Source of the DNA: Amycolatopsis taiwanensis DSM 45107
GTDB taxonomy: Bacteria > Actinomycetota > Actinomycetes > Mycobacteriales > Pseudonocardiaceae
Assembly (NCBI RefSeq): GCF_000519205.1
Contig: NZ_JAFB01000040.1
Coordinates: forward strand, 1 to 64,000
Reading direction: 5' to 3'
Length of the DNA: 64,000 nt
The notes beneath the pieces are model-generated. The model ran no database searches and was not told the origin of the DNA. It was given only the letters and a program-made list of their open reading frames with translations. Below, in pieces: positions 24,568-33,650 of this stretch; the first letter of the stretch is position 1; every line of letters starts with the position of its first letter. The position numbers and the translations under genes were made by a program.

Positions 24568-25575
24568 TCAGGGCGCGGGGCGCGGGGAAGGCCCGGCCCC
24601 CCAGCCGCGCCGGGCGGCGAGCAGGCCGGCCTGGAACCGGGTACGCGCGCCGAGTTCGTCCATCAGCTCGCTGACCCGCCGGTGCACCGTCCGCAGGCTC
24701 ACGCCGAGCTGGCGGGCGGCCGCCTCGTCCTTGAGGCCGGCCGCGAGCAGCGTGAACAGCGCCGGATCCGGCGGGTTCGCCGGGTCGGCGGCGATGGCTT
24801 CGACGGACCTGGCCGGCAACGGCAAGGCCGACCGCCACAGGATCTCGAAGAGGGCGACCAGCGCGTCGAGCAGAGTCGAGGAGTGGATGATGACCGCGCT
24901 GTCGGCGATGGCCGGCGCCTCGGTGGTCAGGGGCAGGATCGCGCTCTGCCGGTCGACGATGGCCAGCTTCATGGGTACGTCCGGGCTGATCCGCGCCTCT
25001 TCGCCGGCGGCCACCGCCTCCTGGGCGAGACGCAGCTTGCCCGGGATCTCCAGGGCCGAGACGGCGTAGATTCCGCGTACTCGGACACCGCGTTCGAGGC
25101 GCTCGAGTTCGCCCGTGTTCTGTTCGGCGGGGTCCTGGGCATAGGGCGGCCGGTCCAATACCAGCAACTCGTCGGTCGCGGCCTGTTGCAACTGGGTGAA
25201 CCGCTGCGCCACGGCGGTTCGGCCCTGCACGAGCTCGACCAGTTCCTCGGGAGCGCGGTGCTCTGCCGACGGCACCTCGGCGAGCAGCGCGAGCGCGCCC
25301 AGCCGCGCCTTGGCCAGCGCCTCCTCCCGGCGCGAAATCAGGGCGGCCACCGCGACGTCCGGCCGGGTCGGCAGGAACCGGACCGGCCGGCCCGCCAGGC
25401 GGCTGACCAGACCAAGCTCCTCGAGCCGGGAGAACGTGCGGCGCAGCGACACGGTCGTACGGCCGGTGTGCGCGGCGAGTTCGGACAGGGTGGCCCGGGG
25501 CTGGTGCAGCAGGTCCCGGTAAACCCGTTCGTCATCGGCGGAGACCCCGACCTCGGAGAGCACGTTGCCATCCAC
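24568..25575 (-). CDS. TrmB-like/LuxR helix-turn-helix regulator
   Basis: A 335-residue protein with DNA-binding motifs at both ends. The N-terminal TrmB-like winged helix (about 15-70) reads YRDLLHQPRATLSELAAHTGRTTVSLRRTFSRLEELGLVSR. The C-terminal LuxR-type HTH (about 270-325) reads LLAAGLKDEAAARQLGVSLRTVHRRVSELMDELGA. The middle resembles a phospholipase-D-like/TrmB sensing region. This layout is common in actinomycetes, often next to secreted-protein genes. It is divergent from the DAIP-like gene; two dyads in the 142-bp gap are candidate operators. Confidence 0.85.
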   Translation of the reverse strand: MDGNVLSEVGVSADDERVYRDLLHQPRATLSELAAHTGRTTVSLRRTFSRLEELGLVSRLAGRPVRFLPTRPDVAVAALISRREEALAKARLGALALLAEVPSAEHRAPEELVELVQGRTAVAQRFTQLQQAATDELLVLDRPPYAQDPAEQNTGELERLERGVRVRGIYAVSALEIPGKLRLAQEAVAAGEEARISPDVPMKLAIVDRQSAILPLTTEAPAIADSAVIIHSSTLLDALVALFEILWRSALPLPARSVEAIAADPANPPDPALFTLLAAGLKDEAAARQLGVSLRTVHRRVSELMDELGARTRFQAGLLAARRGWGAGPSPRPAP

Positions 25576-25594
25576 CGTCGTGCGCCCTCCCGGC

Positions 25595-25655
25595 TGTCAT
25601 ATGCCTGCAATGACACAAATCTGCCACGTGTTGGGCCTAGATTAAACGATTAATC
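25595..25655. promoter_or_regulatory. Two dyads between the regulator and the DAIP-like gene
   Basis: TGTCAT-N9-ATGACA (25595-25600/25610-25615) and GATTAA-N4-TTAATC (25640-25645/25650-25655). Both are perfect 6-bp arms, and the second is markedly AT-rich for this genome. Candidate operators or promoter elements for the divergent genes. Confidence 0.4.
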
Positions 25656-25717
25656 CTCCGGTAGGACAGACCTGAACATATTGCCATCCCGCAAGCACGG
25701 CCTGCCAGGAGACAGCA

Positions 25718-26830
25718 TTGAAGAAGGCACTCACCGTCGGATTCGCGACCGCAATCGCCGTCATGTCAGCCGCCGCACCCGCCATCGCTGCCGAAAGCAC
25801 GGCCGCTGACAGTTGGAGACCGCCGCAATGCACAACCGTGACCGGCGATGGATCGGTCACGTTCACGCGGAACCAGGGCAAGGTGCTCACGCCGACCAGC
25901 CAGCGGCTGCAGCCCGTCACCTATACCACCGGGATGGCGGTCCTCGACCAACCCAACACGCTCCTCGCCATGGAGAACAACACGCTGCTGAGCTCGGTTG
26001 ACGCCGGCTGTACCTGGAAGGCGCGGGGCGAGATCAAAGGCCGGCACGTGGCATTGGTCCCGGCCGGTGGCGATCGGGCCTACGCCTGGGATCTCGATGG
26101 CGGCGTGTCGCTCGCCACACCAGCGGGCGTCACCCCGCTCACCTCGCCAGGCGTGGACCTGGCCGGGTTCGCCGTCGACCGTCGCGACAGCGACCACGTA
26201 CGGGTCGCCGACGACCTCGGGCGGCTTTACGACTCGACCGACGGCGGGCACACCTGGACGCCCATCGGCGTGCCCGGGCCGCCCCAGGGAGAGTTGACCC
26301 TCGTGTACACCGCCGCGTTCGATCCGTCCAATGTGGACCATGTCGTGCTGGGCACGATGGGGACCGGCGCCTACGCCACCTTCGACGGCGGACGCACGTG
26401 GACCAAGTCCGCCGGGCTGGGTCCGGGCAATAACGTCAACGTGTTCAGCGGCGTGATCTCTCCGGCGGCGTCGGACGTCGTGTACGTGAATGGCCTGAAC
26501 GAAGCGGAGTCGAACGCCGGTGCGCCATCCCAGGGCCGCCACATCTACAAGTCGACCGATGGCGGCCGGAACTTCACCCCGGTCGTGGACCAGGACAGCA
26601 AGGTCACCCTCCCCAACGGGCCGGTGATGGCCGCCGACCCGAGGGACCCCGGCGCCGTGTACTTCGTGTTCGGAACCTATTACCAGGGCTACGGCACCGA
26701 CATCTACAAGTACAACTCCAACAGCCGGAACGTCAGTGTGGCCCACAACCCGTACGACCGGGTCACCTCGATCGCGTTCCACCCCCAGGTCCCCGGGTTG
26801 ATGTACCTCGGGCTGGCCGAAGAGCGGTAA
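25718..26830 (+). CDS. Secreted beta-propeller protein, DAIP-like
   Basis: A 370-residue protein from TTG 25718 (AGGAG seven bases upstream). Residues 1-25 are a signal peptide (KKALTVGFATAIAVMSAAAP, cleavage after AIAA). The mature part has Asp-box/BNR motifs: STDGGHTWTPI, TFDGGRTWTKS, KSTDGGRNFTPV and VDAGCTWK. Cys38 and Cys98 could form a disulphide. Sequence style and size match the dispase-autolysis-inducing protein (DAIP) of Streptomyces, a propeller that is a transglutaminase substrate and disturbs neutral proteases. A strong terminator follows. Its regulation by the divergent TrmB/LuxR-like protein is inferred. Confidence 0.75.
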   Translation: MKKALTVGFATAIAVMSAAAPAIAAESTAADSWRPPQCTTVTGDGSVTFTRNQGKVLTPTSQRLQPVTYTTGMAVLDQPNTLLAMENNTLLSSVDAGCTWKARGEIKGRHVALVPAGGDRAYAWDLDGGVSLATPAGVTPLTSPGVDLAGFAVDRRDSDHVRVADDLGRLYDSTDGGHTWTPIGVPGPPQGELTLVYTAAFDPSNVDHVVLGTMGTGAYATFDGGRTWTKSAGLGPGNNVNVFSGVISPAASDVVYVNGLNEAESNAGAPSQGRHIYKSTDGGRNFTPVVDQDSKVTLPNGPVMAADPRDPGAVYFVFGTYYQGYGTDIYKYNSNSRNVSVAHNPYDRVTSIAFHPQVPGLMYLGLAEER

Positions 26831-26839
26831 CCGCACCCC

Positions 26840-26876
26840 ATGCCTAGGAGGGGTGTCCCGCACCCCTCCTAGGCAT
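26840..26876 (+). terminator. Terminator after the DAIP-like gene
   Basis: Perfect 16-bp stem (26840-26855 with 26861-26876) and 5-nt loop, ten bases after the stop codon. Confidence 0.85.
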
Positions 26877-26880
26877 ACGG

Positions 26881-27508
26881 CTGGAGACCGCCGCAGTGTT
26901 CAACCGTGACCGGCGATGGGTCGGTGACGTTCTCGCGAAACGAGAGCAAGGTCCCGACGGCTATCGGGCCTACGCCTGTCGCGTACAGCGTGGCATTCGA
27001 TCCGTCCAATATGGACCACATCGTCATGGGCAACATGACGATGGGCGCCCAGGTCACCTTCGACGGCGGACTCGCGTGGACCGGAGTCGCCGGACTGGGC
27101 GCGGGCGACGATATCGATGTGTTCAGCGCCGTGATCTCTCCGGCGGACCCGAACGTCGTCTACCTAATGGTACGCAACGAAGCGGAACTGAAGGCCGGTA
27201 GGCCGTCCGAGGGCCGGCACATCCACAAGTCGACCGACGGTGGCCGGCACTTCACCTCGGTCGCGGAACAGGACAACAGGATCACGCTCCCCAACGGACC
27301 GGTGATGGCCGCGGACCCGAAGGACTCCGGCACCGTCTACTTCATCTACGGAACCTATTACCAGGGCTACGGCACCGACATCTACAAGTACGACTCCCAC
27401 AGCCAAAACGTCTCGGTGGCCCACAACTCCTACCACCGGATCGACTCGATCGCGTTCCACCCCCGGGCACCCGGGTTGCTGTACTTCGGCGTGGACAAGG
27501 AACGGTAA
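26881..27508 (+). pseudogene. Truncated second copy of the DAIP-like gene
   Basis: Immediately after the terminator the sequence resumes at the mature N-terminus of the DAIP-like protein (WRPPQCSTVTGDGSVTF). It lacks about 100 residues in the middle, jumping from SKVPTAIGPTPV to AYSVAFDPSNMDH, then continues collinearly to the end (YLLYFGVDKER-like tail). Signal peptide, ribosome site and promoter are absent, and the second cysteine falls in the deleted part. A GTG at 26906 would allow about 200 residues, but secretion looks impossible. The reading frame is intact, so decay is recent or the segment serves as a recombination donor. Confidence 0.7.
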
Positions 27509-27517
27509 CCGCGCCCC

Positions 27518-27555
27518 ATGTCGTGGAGGGAGTGCATGCACCCCCTCCACGACAT
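27518..27555 (+). terminator. Terminator after the truncated DAIP-like copy
   Basis: A 17-bp stem with one mismatch (27518-27534 with 27539-27555) and 4-nt loop. Its position relative to the stop is the same as for the terminator of the full copy, but the stem sequence differs. Confidence 0.8.
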
Positions 27556-27741
27556 TGACACATTGTTCAACAAGAAAAAACGCTCCGCGCCAGACATCCT
27601 GTTTGCACCCCCGGTTGGATACTCTGACCTGCACAGATGTCACAATGATCGATATTTTCCGCCGCCGGTAACGCTCGACTCGATTGACCTTTCTTTGCCA
27701 AAACCTGGCGAGCCCGGTTACCAATCCGCTAAACCTGGACT

Positions 27742-29691
27742 GTGCACGAGCGGGACCAGAATCTCGGGCGTCGGCGGGCAATTCAGCTCGTACGACGGCT
27801 TATGGCGCGCGAACTGCACCGCGGCCCGACGCGCAGCATGAGCCATCCGGTCGTCGTGGTCGAAGGAGCCCGGGGATACGGCAAAACGGCACTGCTCGAC
27901 GCACTGGCGCACGGTCTCGACCAACGTGTTCCCTACGCACGAGTCAACTTCGAGTCACATCGCGCGGCTTCGGTGCCCGAGGTGTTGTCCGCGATCGCGT
28001 TTCAGTTGGGGAAGACCTGTGATCGTTATGGCTCGCTGCGGTTTCCCCTGCTCACGATCGGCCGCAAGGTCATGCGCGCCAAGCTTCCGGAGAGCCGGCC
28101 GGAGGCTCGTGAAGCCGTGCGGCGATTGCTTGCCGAACAGGTCGATCTCGAGGCAATGCGCTCGATACTCTTCGACGCGGCCGGTGCGCTCGCCCAAACG
28201 CTCTCCCCGGACGATTCGCGCGGGTTCATCCTCCGAATCCTCCTCAGGCTTGGCCTGGAAGGGCTGTCACGCGTGATCCGTCACGCGAAGTCGTTGTCTC
28301 CCGACTGGTATGGCCATCGCGATCGCGGCCTGAAGAACAACGGCCTCGACGTGCTCGTCGATCTCAACGCCTGGGTCAAGGACGGCAGTACCTTCGAGAT
28401 CAACGAGCTCCTCTGGGACGCGTTTCTCACCGACCTTCGTGACAACTTCCAAAATTCCGGTCACGCAGCCGAGATGACGCTCAATTGCGTCGTGCTGCTC
28501 GACGACGCGGACACTCCGCTCGGCCAGGAGTTCCTCAACGGCCTGGTGTACACCCGCGAGAGCCGGGTGGTACTCGGGATGGATCCCGGCGATCCGATGA
28601 CCACCGTCGCGACCAGCCGGGGCGAGCTGCTCTCGGAGGTCGGCCCCCGGGGACTGGTGGAGTTCACCAATCGGAAAACCGACCGCAGCCTGAGGTATGA
28701 CCCGCAGGGCGAGCCCAACTGGTGGTGCCGGTACCGGCTGGCCGACCTGAGCGAGAGCGAGGCCGGCATCATGGTGTCCTCGCTCCCGCCGAACACCGAC
28801 GGTCACGTTCAGCCGATCGCCGGCCATCAGTTGACGTCGATGGTCTACAGCTTCACGGGTGGCCACCCGGCGTCGACCGCGATGCTGGTGGAGGCGACGA
28901 GCAAACGTCCGCTGAAGTTCGGGAGCACGCTGGCGGTGCTGCTCGATCGCCCGGAATCCGGCCACGATGCGGATCGTCCGCCGCTGGGAGAGAGTCTGCG
29001 GCGACAGTTGCTCGGCGAGTTCACTGTGGACACTTACCGCGACCTGGTCACCTGCGCAGCCGCGCGTACCAGGCAGCACGCCAGCCTGCTGGCCGCGCGC
29101 GGGGAGCTGCTCGTCGGCGGCCTCAACAGCTACCAGGAGATCGCACCGGTGCTGTGGCCGGCTTCCGGCGGGGCCGGACCGAACGTCCTGCGCCGGCTGT
29201 TGTTACGGGAACTCGCCGCGAGATCCGACGACGAAACGGCGAACTGGACGAAGGTCGTCGAGTGGTTACGGGCCCGATGCGAGGAGGATGCCGACGACGA
29301 AGGCGTCCTGCACTACGCACTCGCCAACGGCGACATCGCGACCACCTGCGAGGGCCTGCGGCAGCGGTTGACCGCTGACGACCCGGTGGGTTGGGTGCGG
29401 CTGCTGCGCTCGGTGACCTCGATGCCCCGCCGTCCGGTGCCGTCCGCGGACTCCGAGGTTCCGCCGATGGACCAGTTGGCCGCCGCGATCGACAATCCGT
29501 CCTCGCGGCTGCACCGGCTGGTCGTCGCGCGATGGATCGTCTTCGATCCCTTCATCTCCAACCGGCGGCGCGCCCTGCACCGGCGGATCGCGGCCGACTA
29601 CGACTTCGTCGCCGGGCTCGCACAGGGCGACCCGGAGCCGCTGCTGAACGAGGCCGACTACCACCGCAGGCAAGCCGAGCTCTGGAGCTGA
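27742..29691 (+). CDS. P-loop NTPase (STAND-like) paired with a tethered binding protein
   Basis: A 649-residue soluble protein. Walker A is GARGYGKT (42-49) and a Walker B-like strand CVVLLDDAD spans 249-257. Between them lie about 200 mostly helical residues, longer than usual; after Walker B comes a segment with VYTRESRVVLGMDP, then a helical C-terminus (about 370-649) without recognisable repeats. This is the plan of STAND/AAA-type signalling NTPases, but I cannot name a family. The GTG at 27742 lacks a clear ribosome site; an ATG at codon 21 or 33 is an alternative. It ends 9 bp before the tethered binding protein gene, so the two form an operon. Confidence 0.75.
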   Translation: MHERDQNLGRRRAIQLVRRLMARELHRGPTRSMSHPVVVVEGARGYGKTALLDALAHGLDQRVPYARVNFESHRAASVPEVLSAIAFQLGKTCDRYGSLRFPLLTIGRKVMRAKLPESRPEAREAVRRLLAEQVDLEAMRSILFDAAGALAQTLSPDDSRGFILRILLRLGLEGLSRVIRHAKSLSPDWYGHRDRGLKNNGLDVLVDLNAWVKDGSTFEINELLWDAFLTDLRDNFQNSGHAAEMTLNCVVLLDDADTPLGQEFLNGLVYTRESRVVLGMDPGDPMTTVATSRGELLSEVGPRGLVEFTNRKTDRSLRYDPQGEPNWWCRYRLADLSESEAGIMVSSLPPNTDGHVQPIAGHQLTSMVYSFTGGHPASTAMLVEATSKRPLKFGSTLAVLLDRPESGHDADRPPLGESLRRQLLGEFTVDTYRDLVTCAAARTRQHASLLAARGELLVGGLNSYQEIAPVLWPASGGAGPNVLRRLLLRELAARSDDETANWTKVVEWLRARCEEDADDEGVLHYALANGDIATTCEGLRQRLTADDPVGWVRLLRSVTSMPRRPVPSADSEVPPMDQLAAAIDNPSSRLHRLVVARWIVFDPFISNRRRALHRRIAADYDFVAGLAQGDPEPLLNEADYHRRQAELWS

Positions 29692-29700
29692 GGAGGGCCA

Positions 29701-31263
29701 GTGCCAGACGATCACGTGTTCCACGACGCGGATCCCTTCGTCCCGCCAAGGCCACCGGGCTTCTGGCGCCGGGTCAGGGGCTGGCTGCGCCGGCACCTTC
29801 GCGCGGTCGCACTGGTCTCGGTGATCGTGATCGTCGCCGGGTCGGCCGCTTGGTATTTTTGGCCACGCAATGACTGCGGAGGCTCGGCGTCCCTGCAGAA
29901 GATCGACGGTGAATGCGTCGGGGTCACGGATGGCAGCTATTCGTTCGAGAATTCCCTGACCGAGGTGGAGAACAAGATCGCCGCGGAGAACGCCGCGGTG
30001 GCCGGATCCGGGCACACCGTGACGATCGCCCTGCTGGACCCGTTGACGGTCAACCCGACGTCGGCCGTGACGGCCGAGCAGATCCAGTACGAACTCGAGG
30101 GCGCGTATACGGCCCAGTACCGGATCAACCACACCGGGGCCGCCGGAGATCAGCGTCCGCTGGTCAAGCTGATGCTGGCCAACTGGGGTAGTCACGAGCT
30201 GCAGTGGCAGACCGTGGTCGAGCAGTTGGAAGGGATGGTGAACGACCCGGATCCGCTGGTGGCGGTGACCGGCCTGCGGTTGTCCACCGTGCAGACCGAG
30301 CAGGCGGCCAAGCATCTGGCCCAGCACGACATTCCGATGGTGAGCGCCATCGCCACCGCCGACCAGCTCAACTACGGGGCCATCCGGGGCTTCGTCCGCG
30401 CGTCGCCGTCCAATTCGGACTACGTCGCGGCCCTGAACGCCTACCTGAGCCACCGCCCCGACCTGGATTCGGCGATCATGGTCTACGACGCCAATTCGGA
30501 CGTCAACCGCGACCCGGGGACCACCTCCGGCGCGGACCTGTTCACCCGCTCCCTGCGCGACGACTTCATCGCGGAACTCGGGAGCCTGATCAAATTTCCC
30601 GCGCAGAACTACGTGGGAATATCCGGCCCGACCCCGGCCCCACCGGACCTGTTCACCAATATCACCGCGAACATCTGCGCGGTCCGGCCCAAGGTCGTGC
30701 TCTTCGCCGGCCGGGTCGTCGATTTCCCCAGTTTCCTGGAGTCACTGCGCACCCGGGTCTGCCCGGACACCCCGCTGACCGTGGTCGCGTCCGGGGCCGA
30801 TTTCGGGGGACTGGAACTCCGGTCGAAGGAGGCGCAGTTGCGGGAGAAGAACCTCAGCATCGTGTTCGCCACCGAAACCGATGCCCAGGGCTGGGAGAAC
30901 GGCGCCGCGGGGACCCCGCCGTTCTTCAAGGAGTTCTTCGACCAGTTCCGCCAACTCGGGTTCGACCAGAAGCACCTCGACGAAGGCGCCGCGATCTCCA
31001 CGCACGACGCGCTGCTCATCGCGGCGAAGGCCGCACGACTGTCCAGCCGCGCACGTCCTGATCACGCCGTGCCGAGCAACAGCGACGTGCTCAACCAGAT
31101 GCTCAACCTGAACAGCCTGGACGAGGTGCCCGGGGCAGCCGGTCAGCTGAGTTTCAGCTTCCGCGCGGAGAACAGCGGAAATCCCAGTAACAAGCCGATC
31201 CCGGTGATCGAGGTGCCGTCCACCGCAGCGGTCCAGACCGCCGAGGTCTACCACACGAAATAG
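29701..31263 (+). CDS. Membrane-tethered periplasmic-binding-fold protein
   Basis: A 520-residue protein from GTG 29701 (GAGGAGG upstream). Residues 1-30 are cytoplasmic and proline/arginine-rich. Residues 31-52 (LRAVALVSVIVIVAGSAAWYFW) form one membrane helix, and the rest should face outside. The outer part has the type I periplasmic-binding fold of branched-chain amino acid receptors: HTVTIALLDPLTVNP, YELEGAYTAQYRIN, LVAVTGLRLSTVQTEQAAKHL, PMVSAIATADQLN and PLTVVASGADF. There is no lipobox and no ABC permease nearby, so it is more likely a sensor than a transporter. The pairing with the NTPase suggests ligand-controlled signalling. Confidence 0.8.
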   Translation: MPDDHVFHDADPFVPPRPPGFWRRVRGWLRRHLRAVALVSVIVIVAGSAAWYFWPRNDCGGSASLQKIDGECVGVTDGSYSFENSLTEVENKIAAENAAVAGSGHTVTIALLDPLTVNPTSAVTAEQIQYELEGAYTAQYRINHTGAAGDQRPLVKLMLANWGSHELQWQTVVEQLEGMVNDPDPLVAVTGLRLSTVQTEQAAKHLAQHDIPMVSAIATADQLNYGAIRGFVRASPSNSDYVAALNAYLSHRPDLDSAIMVYDANSDVNRDPGTTSGADLFTRSLRDDFIAELGSLIKFPAQNYVGISGPTPAPPDLFTNITANICAVRPKVVLFAGRVVDFPSFLESLRTRVCPDTPLTVVASGADFGGLELRSKEAQLREKNLSIVFATETDAQGWENGAAGTPPFFKEFFDQFRQLGFDQKHLDEGAAISTHDALLIAAKAARLSSRARPDHAVPSNSDVLNQMLNLNSLDEVPGAAGQLSFSFRAENSGNPSNKPIPVIEVPSTAAVQTAEVYHTK

Positions 31264-31272
31264 TCATCGGCG

Positions 31273-31953
31273 CTACCCCGGCACGCTGCCGGAGGCAAGG
31301 ATGCGCTGCACGCGTTCGGCGTTCATGGCGATGTGATGGCTGGCTTCCCGCACTGCCCGATCGTGGTCCCCGGCGCGGATCGCCGCCATGATCGGCTCGT
31401 GCTCGGCCACCACCTGATCCGGGTGCTCGAATTCTCGTTCGTAGGAGGAGAGCGCCATCAGGTAGAAGCGGAGTTCCCGGGTCAACTCCGCATGAAACCT
31501 GCTGATTCGCTCGCTTCCGAGCGTGGACACCATCGCGGTGTGCAACGCGAGATCGGCCTCGACAATGCGCCTCTGGTCATGCGATGCCGCCACCTGGACC
31601 AGGTTGTCGAACGCGGCCTCGATGGTGGCCAGACCCTCGCTTGTCAAGGGCCGTGCGAGCGCGGCCGTCTCGAGACGTTCGCGTGCGGTGTACAACTCGT
31701 CCACCGTGGACGGAGTCGGGGAAATGACGACGGCGCCGCGGTTGACCTCGCACCGGACCAGCCCGCCGAACTCCAACATGCGCACCGCCTCGCGGACGGT
31801 ATTGCGCGCTATGCCCAGTTCGGTCGCGATCGCCGCCTCACGCAGCCGTTCACCTGGTTTGAACACACCGGCGAGGATCCGCTCGGACAGACCGTCCGCG
31901 ACCTGCTGCGCAGTGGTCGTCCGGCGCACCACCAATCCCTCGAGCGCCGACAT
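31273..31953 (-). CDS. GntR-family (FadR/FCD) transcriptional regulator
   Basis: A 226-residue protein with the GntR winged helix at 15-75 (VADGLSERILAGVFKPGERLREAAIATELGIARNTVREAVRMLEFGGLV) and an all-helical FCD effector domain. The metal/ligand histidines appear in DLALHTAMVSTL, AEHEPIMAAI and EASHHIAMN. It is divergent from the permease-aminotransferase operon, its likely target. ACTGTACTACAGT at 32170-32182 fits the FadR-type t-GTa-N-tAC-a operator pattern. Confidence 0.9.
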   Translation of the reverse strand: MSALEGLVVRRTTTAQQVADGLSERILAGVFKPGERLREAAIATELGIARNTVREAVRMLEFGGLVRCEVNRGAVVISPTPSTVDELYTARERLETAALARPLTSEGLATIEAAFDNLVQVAASHDQRRIVEADLALHTAMVSTLGSERISRFHAELTRELRFYLMALSSYEREFEHPDQVVAEHEPIMAAIRAGDHDRAVREASHHIAMNAERVQRILASGSVPG

Positions 31954-32169
31954 ACGCGGTCCGCCTTCACGGTCTAGTCAGTGTCGCTTCAAAGTGCGCG
32001 CGATCGGATTCGGGTAGCCAGGCCGTGGCTCCCGCGCGGTCCTTACCTCCCTAGGTCGGCGGCCTACCTCCCCAAATCCGAAGCCTCCGGCGCGCGCCCG
32101 TGGTTGCCTCGGTTGGGAAAACGGACTTTGAGCGCATCCCGCTCATGCGGGCTAGCGTCCAACTGCAGA

Positions 32170-32182
32170 ACTGTACTACAGT
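32170..32182. promoter_or_regulatory. 13-bp palindrome, likely GntR operator
   Basis: ACTGTA-C-TACAGT is a perfect dyad 57 bp before the permease start. It matches the general FadR-subfamily half-site GTA/TAC arrangement. Confidence 0.55.
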
Positions 32183-32238
32183 CCGCGCCAGCCCTCGTGC
32201 GACCAGCGGCAAAGATGCCGCAGGAAGGACGGAGAACG

Positions 32239-33627
32239 GTGCACAACCCGGCAGATGCTCGCGTAGAGGTGGAACAACCACAACTACGGCCAGGCTTGCG
32301 GCAGCGCCACGTTCGGATGATCGCCCTCGGTGGCATCATCGGCGCAAGCCTGTTCGTCGGCAGCGGATCGGTCATCCACACGGTCGGTCCGGCCGCGATC
32401 CTCTCCTATGCGCTCGGCGGCGTCCTGGTCATCCTGGTGATGCGGATGCTCGGTGAGATGGCCACCGCCTCGCCGACCTTGGGCTCGTTCATGGAGTACG
32501 CCACCGAGTCGCTCGGCGGCTGGGCCGGCTACGCGATCGGCTGGCTGTATTGGTATTTCTGGGTGGGCGTCGTCGCGTTCGAGGCCGTCGCCGGGGCCAA
32601 GCTGCTGATCATGTGGATCCCCGGTGTCCCGCAGTGGATCTTCTCGCTGATCCTGATGCTCCTGCTGACCGCGTCGAACATGGTCTCGACCCGGTCGTTC
32701 GGCGAAACCGAGTTCTGGCTGGCCTCCATCAAGATCGTGACGATCGTGGTCTTCCTGGCCGCGGGCGCCCTCTTCGTGCTCGGCCTGTGGCCGCACGGGA
32801 CGCTCTCGATCGGCAACGTGGTGCACTACGGGTTCGCGCCGAACGGGGTCTCCGCGATCCTGCACGGCGTCGTGCTGGTGGTTTTCGCTTATGTGGGCAC
32901 GGAGATCGTGACGATCGCGGCCGCGGAGTCGGCCGACCCGGTGAAATCGATCGTGAAGGCGACCTCGTCCACCGTGTGGCGCGTGATCATTTTCTATGTC
33001 GGGTCGGTGACCCTCCTGGTCATGATCACGCCCTGGGTCGACATCCCGACCCAGACCAGCCCGTATGCGGCCGCCTTCACCAAGATGGGCATCCCGACGG
33101 CCACCACGATCATCAGCGTCGTCGTGCTCACCACCGTCCTGTCGGTCCTGAACTCCGGCCTGTACACGGCATCGCGCATGCTCTTCGCGCTACAGCGGCA
33201 CCGTTGGGCCCCGAAGTGGATCGCGGACCGGAACCGGCGAGGAGCACCCTGGAAGGCCATCCTCGCCTCCACGGTCGTCGGCTACGTCGCCGTGATCATG
33301 AGCTATGTGGCGCCCGACGGCATCTTCGATTTCATCATCAACTCCGCGGGTGCGGTGGGACTCTTCGTCTACGCAATCATCGCCGGCTCGCAGCTGCGCA
33401 TGCGACGCCGGCTCGAACGTGAAGCTCCGGAACGCCTCAAGATCCGCATGTGGGGCTATCCCTACCTGAGCTGGATCGTCCTCGTGGCCATCATCCTGGT
33501 CGTGGGCTCGATGCTCCTGGTCGAGGACGCACGATCGCAGCTGTACCTGAGCGTTCTCAGCGCGGTCGTCATCCTCCTCACCTACCTCATCGTCCGTCGC
33601 AGGACGCGCGCCACGGCAGCCAAATAA
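32239..33627 (+). CDS. Amino acid/GABA-type permease (APC superfamily)
   Basis: A 462-residue protein from GTG 32239 (GGACGGAG upstream; an ATG eight codons earlier is possible). About 12 membrane helices. HVRMIALGGIIGASLFVGSG (first helix, with the GGxIGxGxF-type substrate motif) and FAYVGTEIVTIAAAESADP are characteristic of the AAT family that includes GabP, ProY and CycA. It is the usual family length. It lies 23 bp before a class III aminotransferase, so the imported compound is probably an omega-amino acid (GABA, beta-alanine or a diamine) (inference). Controlled by the divergent GntR. Confidence 0.9.
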   Translation: MHNPADARVEVEQPQLRPGLRQRHVRMIALGGIIGASLFVGSGSVIHTVGPAAILSYALGGVLVILVMRMLGEMATASPTLGSFMEYATESLGGWAGYAIGWLYWYFWVGVVAFEAVAGAKLLIMWIPGVPQWIFSLILMLLLTASNMVSTRSFGETEFWLASIKIVTIVVFLAAGALFVLGLWPHGTLSIGNVVHYGFAPNGVSAILHGVVLVVFAYVGTEIVTIAAAESADPVKSIVKATSSTVWRVIIFYVGSVTLLVMITPWVDIPTQTSPYAAAFTKMGIPTATTIISVVVLTTVLSVLNSGLYTASRMLFALQRHRWAPKWIADRNRRGAPWKAILASTVVGYVAVIMSYVAPDGIFDFIINSAGAVGLFVYAIIAGSQLRMRRRLEREAPERLKIRMWGYPYLSWIVLVAIILVVGSMLLVEDARSQLYLSVLSAVVILLTYLIVRRRTRATAAK

Positions 33628-33650
33628 CCCTTGGGAGATTGGAGAATTCC

